Part shown: positions 51,076 to 60,455 of the stretch, one piece after another
Layout of the letters: the number at the start of each line of letters is the position of its first letter
Numbering within the stretch: position 1 is the first letter of the stretch
DNA from: Pseudomonadota bacterium
GTDB taxonomy: Bacteria > Desulfobacterota > Binatia > Binatales > Binataceae
Assembly: GCA_021325025.1 (NCBI GenBank)
Contig: JAJPHZ010000035.1
Span: forward strand, 186,001-250,000
Direction: 5' to 3'
DNA: 64,000 nucleotides
Translations under genes and position numbers: made by a program
Notes under the pieces: generated by a model
The model's database searches: none
Seen by the model: the letters and a program-made list of their open reading frames with translations, nothing else
What the model was told of the DNA's origin: nothing

Positions 51076-51756
51076 ATGAGTGAAATCGGATTGTTCGAAG
51101 CGATACATACCGCCCGCGCGCTGCGCCGCTTCAAACCGGATCCGGTACCCGACCATCTCATCACCCGCATTCTGGACGCCGCGATCAGGGCTCCTTCGGC
51201 CAGCAACCAGCAAAACTGGGCGTTCGTGGTAGTCAAAGACCCGGCGCAACGCCGGCGAGTCGCGGAAATCTACCGCAAGGCGTTCGCGATGATGTCGGTC
51301 ATGTATCGCGACCGCGGACCGGCGCCGCATCAAACTCAGGCCGGCTATGCCAGGATGATGGGCGCGGCCGATCATCTGGCCAACCATCTGCACGAGGTTC
51401 CGGTGATAATCATCGCCGGCTTGATCGCGCCTGCCACCCGCCATCAGCCGCCCGCTGAAGCTGCCGCCAGGGTTGCCGCAGCCCGGCCGCTGATTTCAGG
51501 CGCCAGCATCTATCCGGCGGTGCAAAACATGCTGCTCGCCTGCCGCGCCCTGGGCCTGGGCTCGGTACTCACCACGATCCACGCCTACTACAACGACGAG
51601 GTGCGCGCGGCACTGGAGCTGCCCGCCGGGTTCATGACTTACGCGATGCTGCCCATCGGCTTCCCACAGGAGGGGTTCGGACACGGACCGGTCAAGCGCC
51701 GTGCGCTGGACGAAGTTGCGTGCCTGGACCGATGGGGCAATCGATGGCGCGGCTGA
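51076..51756 (+). CDS. Nitroreductase-family flavoprotein
   Basis: A 226-aa FMN-dependent oxidoreductase that uses NAD(P)H. The FMN-binding N-terminal pattern is ARALRRFKPDPVPD followed by APSASNQQNWAFVVV (residues about 14-55), and the second conserved block is SGASIYPAVQNMLLACRALGLGSVL. The substrate is unknown. GGAGG lies 7 nt before the ATG at 51076. It is the first gene of the catabolic-looking island on the right and is convergent with the following SDR gene, 22 bp away. Confidence 0.9.
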   Translation: MSEIGLFEAIHTARALRRFKPDPVPDHLITRILDAAIRAPSASNQQNWAFVVVKDPAQRRRVAEIYRKAFAMMSVMYRDRGPAPHQTQAGYARMMGAADHLANHLHEVPVIIIAGLIAPATRHQPPAEAAARVAAARPLISGASIYPAVQNMLLACRALGLGSVLTTIHAYYNDEVRAALELPAGFMTYAMLPIGFPQEGFGHGPVKRRALDEVACLDRWGNRWRG

Positions 51757-51778
51757 GCCGGCAGCAACGGGCCGCACG

Positions 51779-52600
51779 CTAATGGATGGGCTTGACCGAG
51801 GAGGTCGCCATGCTCATCAATTCAGTGGCGGCGCGCCGGTCCGCAGTGCACAGCGCCTTGGCAAAATCGCGATTGGTCTCCCCGGCAAACCATGTGGGTC
51901 CATCCTTAATGTGATCGAGACCCTCCTGGGCAACATCCTCGGGTTCCATGACGAAGTAGCCGGATTCCTCCAGGCGCGTGCCGTGGCGGACGATGGCCGG
52001 TGTCCTGGTATTTCCGATCACGTAGCTGAGGACGTCGACGCCAAAGGGCCTCAGTTCGTACCAAAGCCCTTCCCCCAGCATCTGCTCAAAGGCCTTGGAG
52101 GCGGAGTAGGCGGCCACATTGGCGCCGCCCGCGCATCCCCCGAGAGACCCGACCAGGATGATGCCGCCGCGCCCGCGCTGACGCATCGCAGCGCCGAAAT
52201 GATGGGCGAGGATGGTGGGCCCGAGCACATTGAGGCGGATGATTTGCAACGCCGCCTCCAGCGGACGGTCGACAAACAATCCGTGGCCGCCCTCCAGGCC
52301 CGCATTATAGATGAACAGCCCCACCTCCAGACCAGCGGTCAGAGCCTTGACCTCCTCCACCTCGGCCGCGACGGTCAGATCCAGCGGTGCGGCGCGCACC
52401 TCGACCTGGCTTTCCGCAGTGATCGACTTTGAAAGTGCGACCAGTGGTTCAGGCTTGCGCGCGATGAGGAAGGGCTTGATTCCATGCGCGGCGATCTTGC
52501 GGGCGAAGGCTGCCCCAACTCCCTCAGAGCCGCCCGCAATCACCGCCCACGGACCGTACTGTTTGTAGAAATCGTCGCGCGGCGTCAGGTCAAGTTCCAT
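51779..52600 (-). CDS. Short-chain dehydrogenase/reductase
   Basis: A 273-aa SDR. The cofactor motif reads IAGGSEGVGAAFA (GGxxGxG form), followed by YNAGLEG in place of NNAG, a catalytic Ser in LVGSLGG and the active-site pair in AAYSASKAF (Tyr and Lys). It belongs to the 17-beta-hydroxysteroid dehydrogenase-12-like or KAR-like branch on overall look. The second of two adjacent ATGs (52600) is preferred because GGAGG lies 6 nt before it. It is preceded by the SMP-30-like gene, 12 nt away on the same strand. Confidence 0.88.
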   Translation of the reverse strand: MELDLTPRDDFYKQYGPWAVIAGGSEGVGAAFARKIAAHGIKPFLIARKPEPLVALSKSITAESQVEVRAAPLDLTVAAEVEEVKALTAGLEVGLFIYNAGLEGGHGLFVDRPLEAALQIIRLNVLGPTILAHHFGAAMRQRGRGGIILVGSLGGCAGGANVAAYSASKAFEQMLGEGLWYELRPFGVDVLSYVIGNTRTPAIVRHGTRLEESGYFVMEPEDVAQEGLDHIKDGPTWFAGETNRDFAKALCTADRRAATELMSMATSSVKPIH

Positions 52601-52612
52601 CATAGACCTCCC

Positions 52613-53488
52613 TCAGCCGGCAAAGCGCGGCTCCGGCTTGCCCTTGACCCCCAATCCGCGGATCACGTACAGCCCGCCGTCAGCCTCATTGGTCTGCAAC
52701 ATCCCGCCCAACGCGCTGCCGATCGAGGTGATATACAGTTCGTCGAGATTCGGGCCGCCGAACATGGTGGCGGAAACATGCTTGGGCGGAACCTTGATTA
52801 CCCGTTCCAGCCGGCCGTCGGGCGCGAAGCATCCCACCTGGCCCGCCCTGACCAGCGCCGGCCACACCCGGCCTTGCGCGTCCACCGTGCAGCCGTCGGG
52901 ACTGCCGCCCAGTTCGGTGGTTTTGGCGAAGACACGCCGATTGGAGGCGCGGCCAGTTTCGGGGTCGTAATCGCAGGCGAAGATTGTGTCGGCAGTAGTG
53001 TCGGAATAGTAGAGGGTGCGGCCGTCGGGACTGAAACACGGCCCGTTGAAACATGCCACCCCCTCGCCCAGCCGGGTCCACTTCAAGTCGGCGTCCAGCC
53101 GGTAGAATCGCCCCACCGCTTCGCCCTTGAGGTTGATTTCACCCACCACGAATCGGCCGCGGGAATCGACCTTGCCGTCGTTAAAGCGCGTATGCGGCAG
53201 CTTGCCTTCAGGGTAGGCGATCATCGTAAGCTTGCCGGAGTCGAAATCGAACAACTCCAATCCGTGATTGGTCGCGAGCACGGCGCCGCCGCCCCGGCGC
53301 AGCGCAAAGGACCCGATATGACGCCCCTCGACCTTCCAGGAGCGGACGCTGCCGTCGGCGGGCTGGAGGCGGAAGATTTCGCCCCGCTCCGCATCGATTC
53401 GGTAAAGCGCGCCCTCGCCGACGTCCCATACCGGACCCTCGCCGATCTGATCCACCGTGTTGCCGATTCGCTCGATTGTCACCGCCAT
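52613..53488 (-). CDS. SMP-30/gluconolactonase-like protein
   Basis: A 291-aa six-bladed beta-propeller. The typical blocks are GEGPVWDVGEGALYRID at the start, HTRFNDGKVDSRGRF in the middle (the metal-ligand Asn region), FSPDGRTLYYSDT, and PDGCTVDAQGRVW. Enzymes of this family hydrolyse sugar lactones or other lactones with a divalent metal. I start at 53488, where GGAG lies 9 nt upstream; the longer frame to 53992 crosses the divergent promoter region. It is followed by the SDR gene. Confidence 0.9.
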   Translation of the reverse strand: MAVTIERIGNTVDQIGEGPVWDVGEGALYRIDAERGEIFRLQPADGSVRSWKVEGRHIGSFALRRGGGAVLATNHGLELFDFDSGKLTMIAYPEGKLPHTRFNDGKVDSRGRFVVGEINLKGEAVGRFYRLDADLKWTRLGEGVACFNGPCFSPDGRTLYYSDTTADTIFACDYDPETGRASNRRVFAKTTELGGSPDGCTVDAQGRVWPALVRAGQVGCFAPDGRLERVIKVPPKHVSATMFGGPNLDELYITSIGSALGGMLQTNEADGGLYVIRGLGVKGKPEPRFAG

Positions 53489-53680
53489 TGCCGCACACTC
53501 CGGTCTAACGCTTCGTGGCTGTACGCCTGAAGCTGTAGCCTGATGGCTGCGAGCCGTCAATTGGAAGACCGCCGCGCTGGCCAGCGATTGACAGGCAGCA
53601 TGAACCTGCGCGAGAAGGCAGGCGAAGGGCGAAGCGTAGGCCGCCAACAAGCGGGGAGACCGCAGAGAAACAGGTGATTT

Positions 53681-54145
53681 ATGGACAACGACAGGCTGCG
53701 CGAACTGTGCGATCGAATCGAAATCAGCGAGGTGGTTCACCGCTACGCAACCGGCGTGGACAACAAGGACTGGATGCTGTTTGGGAGTTGCTTTACCGAC
53801 CCGATGGAGGCCGACATGACCGCAACCGCGCTGGCTACACCGGCGCCGCAGCAATTCCCGCTGGAGCGTTGGCGGCGCGTGGCCGAGCGTACGTTGAGCC
53901 CGTGGAACCGCACGCAGCACTATATGTCCAATCTGACCATCAAGGTCGAAGGCGATCGCGCGCAATGCGTCGCCTATCTGTATGCGCGCCACTACCGGCC
54001 CGACGACGCCCAGGACAAGGAGCCCTACGACATGGGCGGTTATTACACTTTCAAGTTCGTGCGCACGGCGCAGGGATGGAAGATCAACAGCTACAAGCTC
54101 AATCCGCTTTGGGAGCAGGGCACACCGCCGCCGCGCCGCCGTTAG
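53681..54145 (+). CDS. SnoaL-like / NTF2-fold protein
   Basis: A 154-aa cone-fold protein of the SnoaL_4 group. It begins with a helix (LRELCDRIEISEVVHRYATG), followed by VDNKDWMLFGSCFTDP and a strand-rich half with TQHYMSNLTIKVEGDRAQC and GGYYTFKFVRTAQGWKINSY. Members are cyclases, isomerases or dehydratases on polyketide- and steroid-like substrates, or simple binding proteins; the catalytic residues are too variable to decide. It is divergent from the SMP-30-like gene and near P450 and EthD genes. Confidence 0.85.
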   Translation: MDNDRLRELCDRIEISEVVHRYATGVDNKDWMLFGSCFTDPMEADMTATALATPAPQQFPLERWRRVAERTLSPWNRTQHYMSNLTIKVEGDRAQCVAYLYARHYRPDDAQDKEPYDMGGYYTFKFVRTAQGWKINSYKLNPLWEQGTPPPRRR

Positions 54146-54249
54146 GCCATCGCGCCCGACGCCGCGATACGGGCGCCCACGAACTTATTTCCGGCTCAGG
54201 TGGATCAATCCGCAGGAGCGGTAGGACAGGCGTTCTGGCGGTGGAACAC

Positions 54250-54312
54250 GCGCGAGCATTTTTTTCTCGCGCCACTACTGACTTTTTATAAAGACACCCG
54301 GGGCAACGGGTG
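54250..54312. terminator. Two hairpins between convergent genes
   Basis: GCGCGAG and CTCGCGC (54250-54256, 54266-54272) enclose a T-rich loop, and CACCCG/CGGGTG (54295-54312) is followed on the minus strand by TCTTTATAAAA. The second is a plausible terminator for the minus-strand gene ending at 54373, and the first for the SnoaL-like gene. Confidence 0.5.
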
Positions 54313-54372
54313 CTTGCTCAGCCAGCGCTGGCGGGGACGCGCGCCCCGCCATTATTTTGTTTCATCAACCGA

Positions 54373-54909
54373 TTATCGCACTGTGATCGCGGTTACCTCG
54401 GGATGGGCCAGCACGGTCAGCGCGCGATCGATCGCGAAGTCAAAATCGGGCACCGCAAGTGCGCAGCCGGTGGCGTTGAGCGCGTTGTGCAGCGGCGTGA
54501 TCAGGGCCGCCGCAACCGCAGCGTCGGCCTTGACCGCCGCAAGCCGCGCCGCTTCGCTCTCGGGCCCGCGCCGGGCCCGCGCCGCGTCGATCTTCTCCAG
54601 CAGCGAGCGCAGGGCGGCAATCGCGCGCGGCTCGCCGCCCTCGACGTTGATCACCATGTCGGGTTCGACCGAGACGTCCAGCGTAACCCTTATGCGCTCG
54701 CCCTCGCGTACGGCGGGGGGAGGATTCTTGAGGCTCATGTGAAACCCGAGTTGATGCCAGGAGCGCCAGGTTTGTGCGTCGGAGGCGCGCGCCGGGTCGG
54801 CGGTCAGCAGCAACGCGTAGTAAAGCTGCTCAACGCCGGCCAGCGTCCGAAAGCTGCGAGTGCTGGTGGGGTTTTTGGTGTTTTTTATTTCCACCGAAAG
54901 GCTGGGCAT
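54373..54909 (-). CDS. Hypothetical 178-aa protein
   Basis: I do not recognise this family. The start at 54909 has GGAG 7 nt upstream. The first part is polar with strands (SLSVEIKNTKNPTSTRSFRT), and a beta-rich middle contains VTLDVSVEPDMVINVEGGEP. The second half is a helical Ala/Arg-rich segment (LLEKIDAARARRGPESEAAR) and a final PDFDFAIDRALTVL. There is no signal peptide or membrane segment. It follows the amidohydrolase gene by 71 nt on the same strand and may share its transcript. Confidence 0.6.
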   Translation of the reverse strand: MPSLSVEIKNTKNPTSTRSFRTLAGVEQLYYALLLTADPARASDAQTWRSWHQLGFHMSLKNPPPAVREGERIRVTLDVSVEPDMVINVEGGEPRAIAALRSLLEKIDAARARRGPESEAARLAAVKADAAVAAALITPLHNALNATGCALAVPDFDFAIDRALTVLAHPEVTAITVR

Positions 54910-54980
54910 AACAGTCTCCATAAAGGGCGCGCCCGCCGGAATCCGGCAGGCGCGCCCTTGTGTCACCAGGTGCGAAGAAC

Positions 54981-56135
54981 TTAAGGAGTCGGGGTCAGGT
55001 CGCGGTTGGGGTCAAGGCCGTAGAACTTGACCATATTGTCCACCAGCACCTTGCGGCGATCGGCTTCGCCCACGCCCTCAAACATGTCGTCAATCATTTC
55101 GCGGCTGACCGGATAGGTAGCCATGCTGTGGGGGAAATCGGAGCCCCATGCCATGATGTCGGTGCCGATGTAGTCGCGCAACTTCATCGCCGTGTGGTCG
55201 ATGATGAAGCCGAACATGCAGTGCTCACGCCAATACTCACTGGGCAGCTTCTTGAACTTCAGTTCGTAAAATTTGTGCCAGCGCAGATAGACTTCGTCCA
55301 GCCGGGTGTTAAGCGCGTGAATCAGCCATGAGCACTGTGTTTCGGGAAAGTAGATGCGCAATTTGGGGAAGCGGTCGAAGGTACCATGCAAAATCAGCCG
55401 CCCGATGGTGCCGCCAGTGGCGGTGGTGGCGCCATTGCCCGACAGGATCATCTCGATGGTGGGCGATTCGGAGAACGCAATCGGTCCGCCGAAATTGACG
55501 TGCGGCGACAGCTTCATGTCGGCGTCGAGCAAAGCGGCCCAGAAGCGGTCATCCACCTCGGGTTTGGGATCCGGGCCGCCGTTGGGCCACATGGTGGGGC
55601 ACACTGCGCGCAGGCCCATCGCACGGCAGCGCTGCATCTCCGCAATCGCATCGTCCACGCCGCTCTCCGGCACCATCGCGCAGCCAATCAGGCGGTCGGG
55701 TGCAACCGCGCAGTATTCTTTGGCAAGGAACGTGTTGTAGGCCTGGACGCAGGCCAGGTAGGCGTCCTTGTGCTTGGGGAGCAATTTGCGCATCAGGCCG
55801 GGACCGAAAATCGGCAGGAACAACACCTCGGCGTCGATCCCATCCTGGTCCTGCTCGCGCAGCCGCTGCACCGCATCCCCGGTGCCGGGGCGGCAGGTGC
55901 CGTCATCGAAGTGATAACGCTGGGTGTTGCGCGGAGTGTACTGGTCGAACCGCAGGTCGCAGTAGAGGTTGCCGATGTTCTCGCGGGTAAATTCGCCCAT
56001 CTGCCAGTACTCGGTGCCATCCTCGCGCCGGATTAGTTTTGGCACCACATCCTTGAACTTGGCCGGCACCCGGCTGGCAAAGTCGATCGGCACTTCCACG
56101 TGGCCGTCGCCCGAGATCACATTGTATTTGCGCAT
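54981..56135 (-). CDS. Amidohydrolase-2 family metal-dependent hydrolase
   Basis: A 384-aa TIM-barrel enzyme of the ACMSD-like group. The N-terminal motif is SGDGHVEVP with the metal-binding His, a central SPHVNFGG block carries a further His, and the C-terminal WGSDFPHSMATYP contains the conserved Asp. GGGAGG lies 6 nt before the ATG at 56135. It is related to the protein at 15405-16532 but is clustered here with P450, EthD and DUF1329 genes, which suggests a role in breaking down a hydrophobic or ring compound. Its substrate cannot be named. Confidence 0.88.
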   Translation of the reverse strand: MRKYNVISGDGHVEVPIDFASRVPAKFKDVVPKLIRREDGTEYWQMGEFTRENIGNLYCDLRFDQYTPRNTQRYHFDDGTCRPGTGDAVQRLREQDQDGIDAEVLFLPIFGPGLMRKLLPKHKDAYLACVQAYNTFLAKEYCAVAPDRLIGCAMVPESGVDDAIAEMQRCRAMGLRAVCPTMWPNGGPDPKPEVDDRFWAALLDADMKLSPHVNFGGPIAFSESPTIEMILSGNGATTATGGTIGRLILHGTFDRFPKLRIYFPETQCSWLIHALNTRLDEVYLRWHKFYELKFKKLPSEYWREHCMFGFIIDHTAMKLRDYIGTDIMAWGSDFPHSMATYPVSREMIDDMFEGVGEADRRKVLVDNMVKFYGLDPNRDLTPTP

Positions 56136-56225
56136 GGCTGTCCTCCCTTGCGGCACCCTTCAGTAAACCCGATTGCGATTTCCATGTCCAACCGCCAAGG
56201 CATCCGCTGCCCGCCCCATCTGCGC

Positions 56226-56894
56226 CTACCGGGGCCAGATCAACAGATGCTCCTGCGCCCAGAACGTGCTGACCGAGGAGACGAACTTCTCGCCGTCGGC
56301 CCAGGTACCGTCGATGAATTCCTCGGACTGCAAAAAGCGCCGCGCCGCTTCGACGTCGTCGAACCACAGTTGCGCCACGCCGTCCCATCGCGGCTCGGCC
56401 AACTGATACAGTTCGTCCAGTGTCTCGCTGCGCTCGTAGCGGCGCAGCCCGGGCAGCTTCAACGCCATCGGCGCATGCACCTCCGCCCAGTAGCGTCGGT
56501 ACTCGGCCACCGACATCCCGGCCTTGCGCTTGTTGGGCCACACCCCCTTGACCATGCCCGGTTTGCGCGGCCCGTCCAGCACCACGATGTCGTTGGTGGT
56601 CAGGTATTCGACGTGCTCGCGGTCGATGAAGTTGAGTTCGTCTTTGATTAGGGTTGCCATCTGCGGCGAGGCGAGCAGCGCGCGCAGATCGTCGAGCGTT
56701 TCGGTCCACAATTCGGCGATTCCCTCATAGGGCGAGTCGCCGGGCGGATCGAGCAGACCGTGGCTTTGCACATAACGCTTGATTTGCGCAATCGGCTCGG
56801 TGACGGCACGCGGATGGCGCTTGCGCCAGTACGTGAAGAACTGCTCGCGGCTCAGATCGGGCCGGCGGCTGATGAAATATCGCCAGTGAACCAT
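56226..56894 (-). CDS. Tandem EthD-domain protein
   Basis: A 222-aa protein made of two ferredoxin-like EthD repeats. Each begins with the same pattern: first WRYFISRRPDLSREQFFTYW with HPRAV, second VWPNKRKAGMSVAEYRRYW with HAPMALKLPGLRRY. EthD is required for some P450-dependent ether degradation pathways, where its biochemical job is unclear. Here the P450 gene lies directly upstream, 12 nt away on the same strand, so a functional link is likely. The fusion of two domains in one chain replaces the usual dimer. Confidence 0.85.
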   Translation of the reverse strand: MVHWRYFISRRPDLSREQFFTYWRKRHPRAVTEPIAQIKRYVQSHGLLDPPGDSPYEGIAELWTETLDDLRALLASPQMATLIKDELNFIDREHVEYLTTNDIVVLDGPRKPGMVKGVWPNKRKAGMSVAEYRRYWAEVHAPMALKLPGLRRYERSETLDELYQLAEPRWDGVAQLWFDDVEAARRFLQSEEFIDGTWADGEKFVSSVSTFWAQEHLLIWPR

Positions 56895-56906
56895 CAGCGG
56901 CCTCGG

Positions 56907-58145
56907 TCAGGCGGCCGCACGGCGCGGGGTGAACTTTACCGGCATGCGCTTGTAGCCGCCGATCAGGTTGGAGGCGACGCGCTCCACCGGCCCGGTCAAC
57001 TCGATATCGGGCATGCGGTCGAGCACCTCATTGAGCATCAGCCGCATCTGCAGCCGCGCCAGATGGGCGCCCAGACAGAAATGCGGACCGTAGCCGAAGC
57101 CGACGTGATCGTTGGGCCAGCGGGTGATATCGAAGCGGTAAGGATCCTCGAAGGCGTCCTCGTCGCGATTGGCCGAAGCGTTCCACACCACCACCCAATC
57201 GCCCTCTCTGATCTTGCGCCCGCGCAGTTCACTGTCGCGCGTCGCCACCCGCATGAGCTGAACGATGGGGCTGGTCCAGCGCACGATCTCCTCGATCGCG
57301 CTGCGCATCAGCGCCCGATTTTCCCGCAGCAGCCGCATCTGATCGGGATTTCTGATCAACTCCGCCACGCCCCCCGAGGTCGAGTTGCGCGTGGTCTCCA
57401 GCCCGCCGATCACGAACATGAAGCCGTTGTGTCCGATCTCCTCCTCGGTCAGCCGCCGTCCCATCACCTCGACGTTGGCGATCAGGCTGAGCAGATCGTT
57501 GCCGGGATTGCCGCGGCGCTTGAGCGCCAGGCGCAGGCAATAATCGAAGATGCCCTTGTAGCCGGTGTCCTTGGTCACCGTCGCACCGCCTTCGATCTGG
57601 TACTCGGGATCTTCGGCGGCCATCGCCATGTTGGCCCAGCGGAACATCTGCGCCCAGTCGGAGCGGGGAATCTGCATCATGTCGCAGATGATCGCCATCG
57701 GCAGTCTGGCCGCGACGTCCATCACGAAGTCGCACTGACCGCGGGGCAGCACGTCGTCGATGATTTCGGCCACCAGCTTGCGTCCGGGCTCCTCGTAGCG
57801 GGCAATCGCGCGCTGCAAAAACGGCCCGACAAAGGCCTTGCGCAGGGGAGTGTGGATGGGCGGGTTGCTGGAGACCAGCGACTTGTCGCGCGCGCCCTTT
57901 TGCGGGTCCGCGTCAAACTGCTCCATCTCCGGACTGCTGGGCAGGCCGGAGCCAGAGCGGAAGCCGACGTTGTCGCGGTAAACCGCCTGCACGTCCTCCA
58001 GCTTGGTCACCGACCAGAAGCCGCGGCTTAGGTTGCTCACCGTCCAATGCACGGGGTCCTCGCGCCGCAGCCGCTTCCAGACCGAATGCGGGTCGCCCTG
58101 CGCAAAGAACAGTTGATTGGTCAAATTCAGATCATCCTGATCCAT
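56907..58145 (-). CDS. Cytochrome P450
   Basis: A 412-aa soluble bacterial P450 monooxygenase. The heme-binding loop FGYGPHFCLGAHLA has the thiolate Cys357. The K-helix ExxR is in EEIVRW, and the I-helix oxygen-activation motif reads GGLETT (AGxxT form). It resembles the CYP107/CYP125-like bacterial class in length and motifs. No ferredoxin or reductase gene is adjacent, so its electron donor must lie elsewhere. It forms a tight pair with the EthD gene. The substrate is unknown; steroid, terpene or ether compounds are possible. Confidence 0.94.
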   Translation of the reverse strand: MDQDDLNLTNQLFFAQGDPHSVWKRLRREDPVHWTVSNLSRGFWSVTKLEDVQAVYRDNVGFRSGSGLPSSPEMEQFDADPQKGARDKSLVSSNPPIHTPLRKAFVGPFLQRAIARYEEPGRKLVAEIIDDVLPRGQCDFVMDVAARLPMAIICDMMQIPRSDWAQMFRWANMAMAAEDPEYQIEGGATVTKDTGYKGIFDYCLRLALKRRGNPGNDLLSLIANVEVMGRRLTEEEIGHNGFMFVIGGLETTRNSTSGGVAELIRNPDQMRLLRENRALMRSAIEEIVRWTSPIVQLMRVATRDSELRGRKIREGDWVVVWNASANRDEDAFEDPYRFDITRWPNDHVGFGYGPHFCLGAHLARLQMRLMLNEVLDRMPDIELTGPVERVASNLIGGYKRMPVKFTPRRAAA

Positions 58146-58237
58146 CGCTGATACCTAGGGGGCACAACCAAGACCCGCCCGCCCTCTGTTTGATTTATTT
58201 CCGTCTCAGACCCGTCAGGCCGACCCGGCGCCGGCCG

Positions 58238-59584
58238 TCATTTCATTACTCTATCCAGTCCACCCGGAGTATAGACCCCGGCTTCTCTATACTGACCCGG
58301 GACGTCGGCGTCCATGGTCAGATCGTAGCCGATATCGGGCGACGCATGATTGTTCTGCCAATCCGTCGCTTCCGAAAAGGCGAACGAACGGGGCATCACC
58401 GTGCGCTCACCGCGGTAATTGATCGGCCCGATTATTCCCCAGGTAGTATGGTAGAGCTTATGGTTGCGATCGTAGTTTTCCAGGTTGCCTGCGCTGTACC
58501 AGGTCTGAGCGTCGGTATAAAAGATGCGCTCCGAGTAACAGTAGCCGCGGCCAAGCGCGGGAACGGGTTTCATGTTAATGATATAGGTCTTGCGTACCTC
58601 CCAGTGATTGTAACCGGGTTTCGGCCATCCCGGAAACGCACCGCCCGGCTTGTAATCTCCGCCTACGTAACCCCTGGCTGACGCCTCGATGTAGGCGGTC
58701 TTGTCATCGGCGAACGCCCACAGCAGTTTCTTCTCTCCATAATACTCGGGCTTGAAGAACGCCGGCTTCCAGTCCGTGTCGTCCGCCAGATAGTCGGTGC
58801 CGAGGATTGGCGTGCAGCGCGACGCGGTGGACAGCCGTAGCGAGCGGCGCAGGCTGGGCAGAAATACATACTCCTCGGTGAGCCGGGAGGGATCGTCTGA
58901 AATCAATTCCAGCGCGGTGGTATATTTAGCCTGCTCGGGCGTCAACTGGATGAAGCGATTGGCATTGATATTGCCGTCGGCATCGGGAAGGTTCATCGCG
59001 TAGGGAGGGTCGCTCAGATGCATCAGGCGGTAGAAACTGTCGTCGGTATCCTCCGGGGTGACGTTGCCGAAACTGTCGGTCTCCCAGTTATGGCTGAACT
59101 CGTGGAGCACGAAAGGTTGATAGTAACCCGCCCAGGTGTTGTACATGATCTTGGCGGCCATATTCGGTTCGGTGGGATTGGGAAAAGGAAGGCCGGCCTG
59201 GTATCCCTGCCAGGTGAATCCACCGGTGGACGGATCGGGTACCAGTTTGGTTTGCCCGGCGTACTTCTCGGTGTCCTCGCGCATCTTCTTGGGCATCGGA
59301 TAGTTACCGGTGGGCCGTACCTCGATTACGTAGTCGGGTGTGTCGGCGACGTGAAAATGCATTTTGCCGCTGAAGGCGAGCTGCAGCCAGACCGGCATGA
59401 AGCGCCGATACTGAGTCCAGTTGTGCACCGTGATCCTCGTCCCCGGCGCAATCGTATCGGGCGAATTCGCATCGACCAGTTCGTTGTAGGCGTTGCGGTC
59501 AAACAGCTGCGCGCCTGCCGCTGGCGGCCACACCGCCCAAATCCCCAAAGCGATCAGAACCAGCAACCCGAAAAGCCGTTTCAT
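58238..59584 (-). CDS. DUF1329 exported protein
   Basis: A 448-aa protein with a signal peptide (about 1-25, ending near AGA) and the DUF1329 body, recognised by NWTQYRRFMPVWLQLAFSG near residue 50, PRSFAFSEATDWQNNHAS and WGIIGPINYRGERT. DUF1329 proteins are predicted to be LolA/LolB-like outer-membrane or periplasmic proteins often near hydrocarbon and steroid catabolism genes; no biochemical role is settled. GGGGAGAAG lies before the ATG. It follows the TetR regulator gene by 20 nt and precedes the P450 gene. Confidence 0.85.
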   Translation of the reverse strand: MKRLFGLLVLIALGIWAVWPPAAGAQLFDRNAYNELVDANSPDTIAPGTRITVHNWTQYRRFMPVWLQLAFSGKMHFHVADTPDYVIEVRPTGNYPMPKKMREDTEKYAGQTKLVPDPSTGGFTWQGYQAGLPFPNPTEPNMAAKIMYNTWAGYYQPFVLHEFSHNWETDSFGNVTPEDTDDSFYRLMHLSDPPYAMNLPDADGNINANRFIQLTPEQAKYTTALELISDDPSRLTEEYVFLPSLRRSLRLSTASRCTPILGTDYLADDTDWKPAFFKPEYYGEKKLLWAFADDKTAYIEASARGYVGGDYKPGGAFPGWPKPGYNHWEVRKTYIINMKPVPALGRGYCYSERIFYTDAQTWYSAGNLENYDRNHKLYHTTWGIIGPINYRGERTVMPRSFAFSEATDWQNNHASPDIGYDLTMDADVPGQYREAGVYTPGGLDRVMK

Positions 59585-59604
59585 GATCTTCTCCCCGTTT
59601 TTTC

Positions 59605-60381
59605 TTAAACGGTCAGCCCCGCTGACCGCGAGTTACGCAGTCTGGAACCGGAGACCGGCTTGCGCATGGCCGGGACATTGGCGCCGCGCGCCAGACCGGC
59701 CAGCGGCAACGGCGCGTCGACTTCGCGAATGACACGCGGCAGTTCACGCTGCAAGCGGTGATACCTGGCGAGCAATCTGGCGCGGCCGGCGCCGGCCGAT
59801 ACGCCCAGTAGCATCAGGGTAAAGATATACAGCAGATGGGTGCGCAGCCCCTGGTCGTCGAGCACCTCGCGCACCCACAAATCGAGCACTCCGAGAAAGC
59901 CGATTACCAGATGGCGCGCGACGAATTCGGCATCGGCGTCGGCGCGCAGCAGCCCGGCCTCGATCGCCTCTTCGATCGGGCGTTGAAACATCTTGACGCT
60001 CCCCGCCGTCAGACTGGATTCGTTGGCGCCGAGGTTGGAGCCCTTGAGCGCCTTCATCAGGATTCGAAGGACCACCGGGTCGGCCGCGAAGGTGGCGGCG
60101 CCCACCTCGGCCAGATGCAGTAGGTAGTCCAGGGGGTCCAAGGGGCGCGACTGCTCGGCCTGATTGTAGAGCGTTTCGATAATGCCCAGGCGCAGACCGT
60201 GCAGCACTCCGCCCTTGGAGCCGAACAGATTGTAGACGGTCTGCACGCTCAACTCGGCCCTCCGGGCCAAAGCGCGCATCGAAAGGCCGACGCTGCCGCT
60301 GCGGCAAATCAACTCGTGCGCCGCGGCCAGCACCCGTTGGCGGCGTTCCAGTGCTTGCTTTTCACGCAATCCCATGCGCAT
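59605..60381 (-). CDS. TetR-family transcriptional regulator
   Basis: A 258-aa regulator. The N-terminal HTH reads RVLAAAHELICRSGSVGLSM then RALARRAELSVQTVYNLFGS, a clear TetR DNA-binding domain; the C-terminal helical part binds an unknown ligand and is followed by an Arg/Pro-rich tail. The start is uncertain between the ATGs at 60381 and 60375, and the frame is open much further upstream without support. It lies between an SDR gene and the DUF1329 gene on the same strand, so it probably controls this island. Confidence 0.87.
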   Translation of the reverse strand: MRMGLREKQALERRQRVLAAAHELICRSGSVGLSMRALARRAELSVQTVYNLFGSKGGVLHGLRLGIIETLYNQAEQSRPLDPLDYLLHLAEVGAATFAADPVVLRILMKALKGSNLGANESSLTAGSVKMFQRPIEEAIEAGLLRADADAEFVARHLVIGFLGVLDLWVREVLDDQGLRTHLLYIFTLMLLGVSAGAGRARLLARYHRLQRELPRVIREVDAPLPLAGLARGANVPAMRKPVSGSRLRNSRSAGLTV

Positions 60382-60455
60382 CTCACCCGGGAATTCCGGA
60401 TCGTGTTCAATTTTCAGAACGCGTTCCAGAAACCAGCACAACGCCGCGCTGGTTG

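Noticed and set aside
50838-51083. Open frame running into the nitroreductase start
   Set aside because: No ribosome-binding site, no domain, and it overlaps the well-supported start of the next gene.
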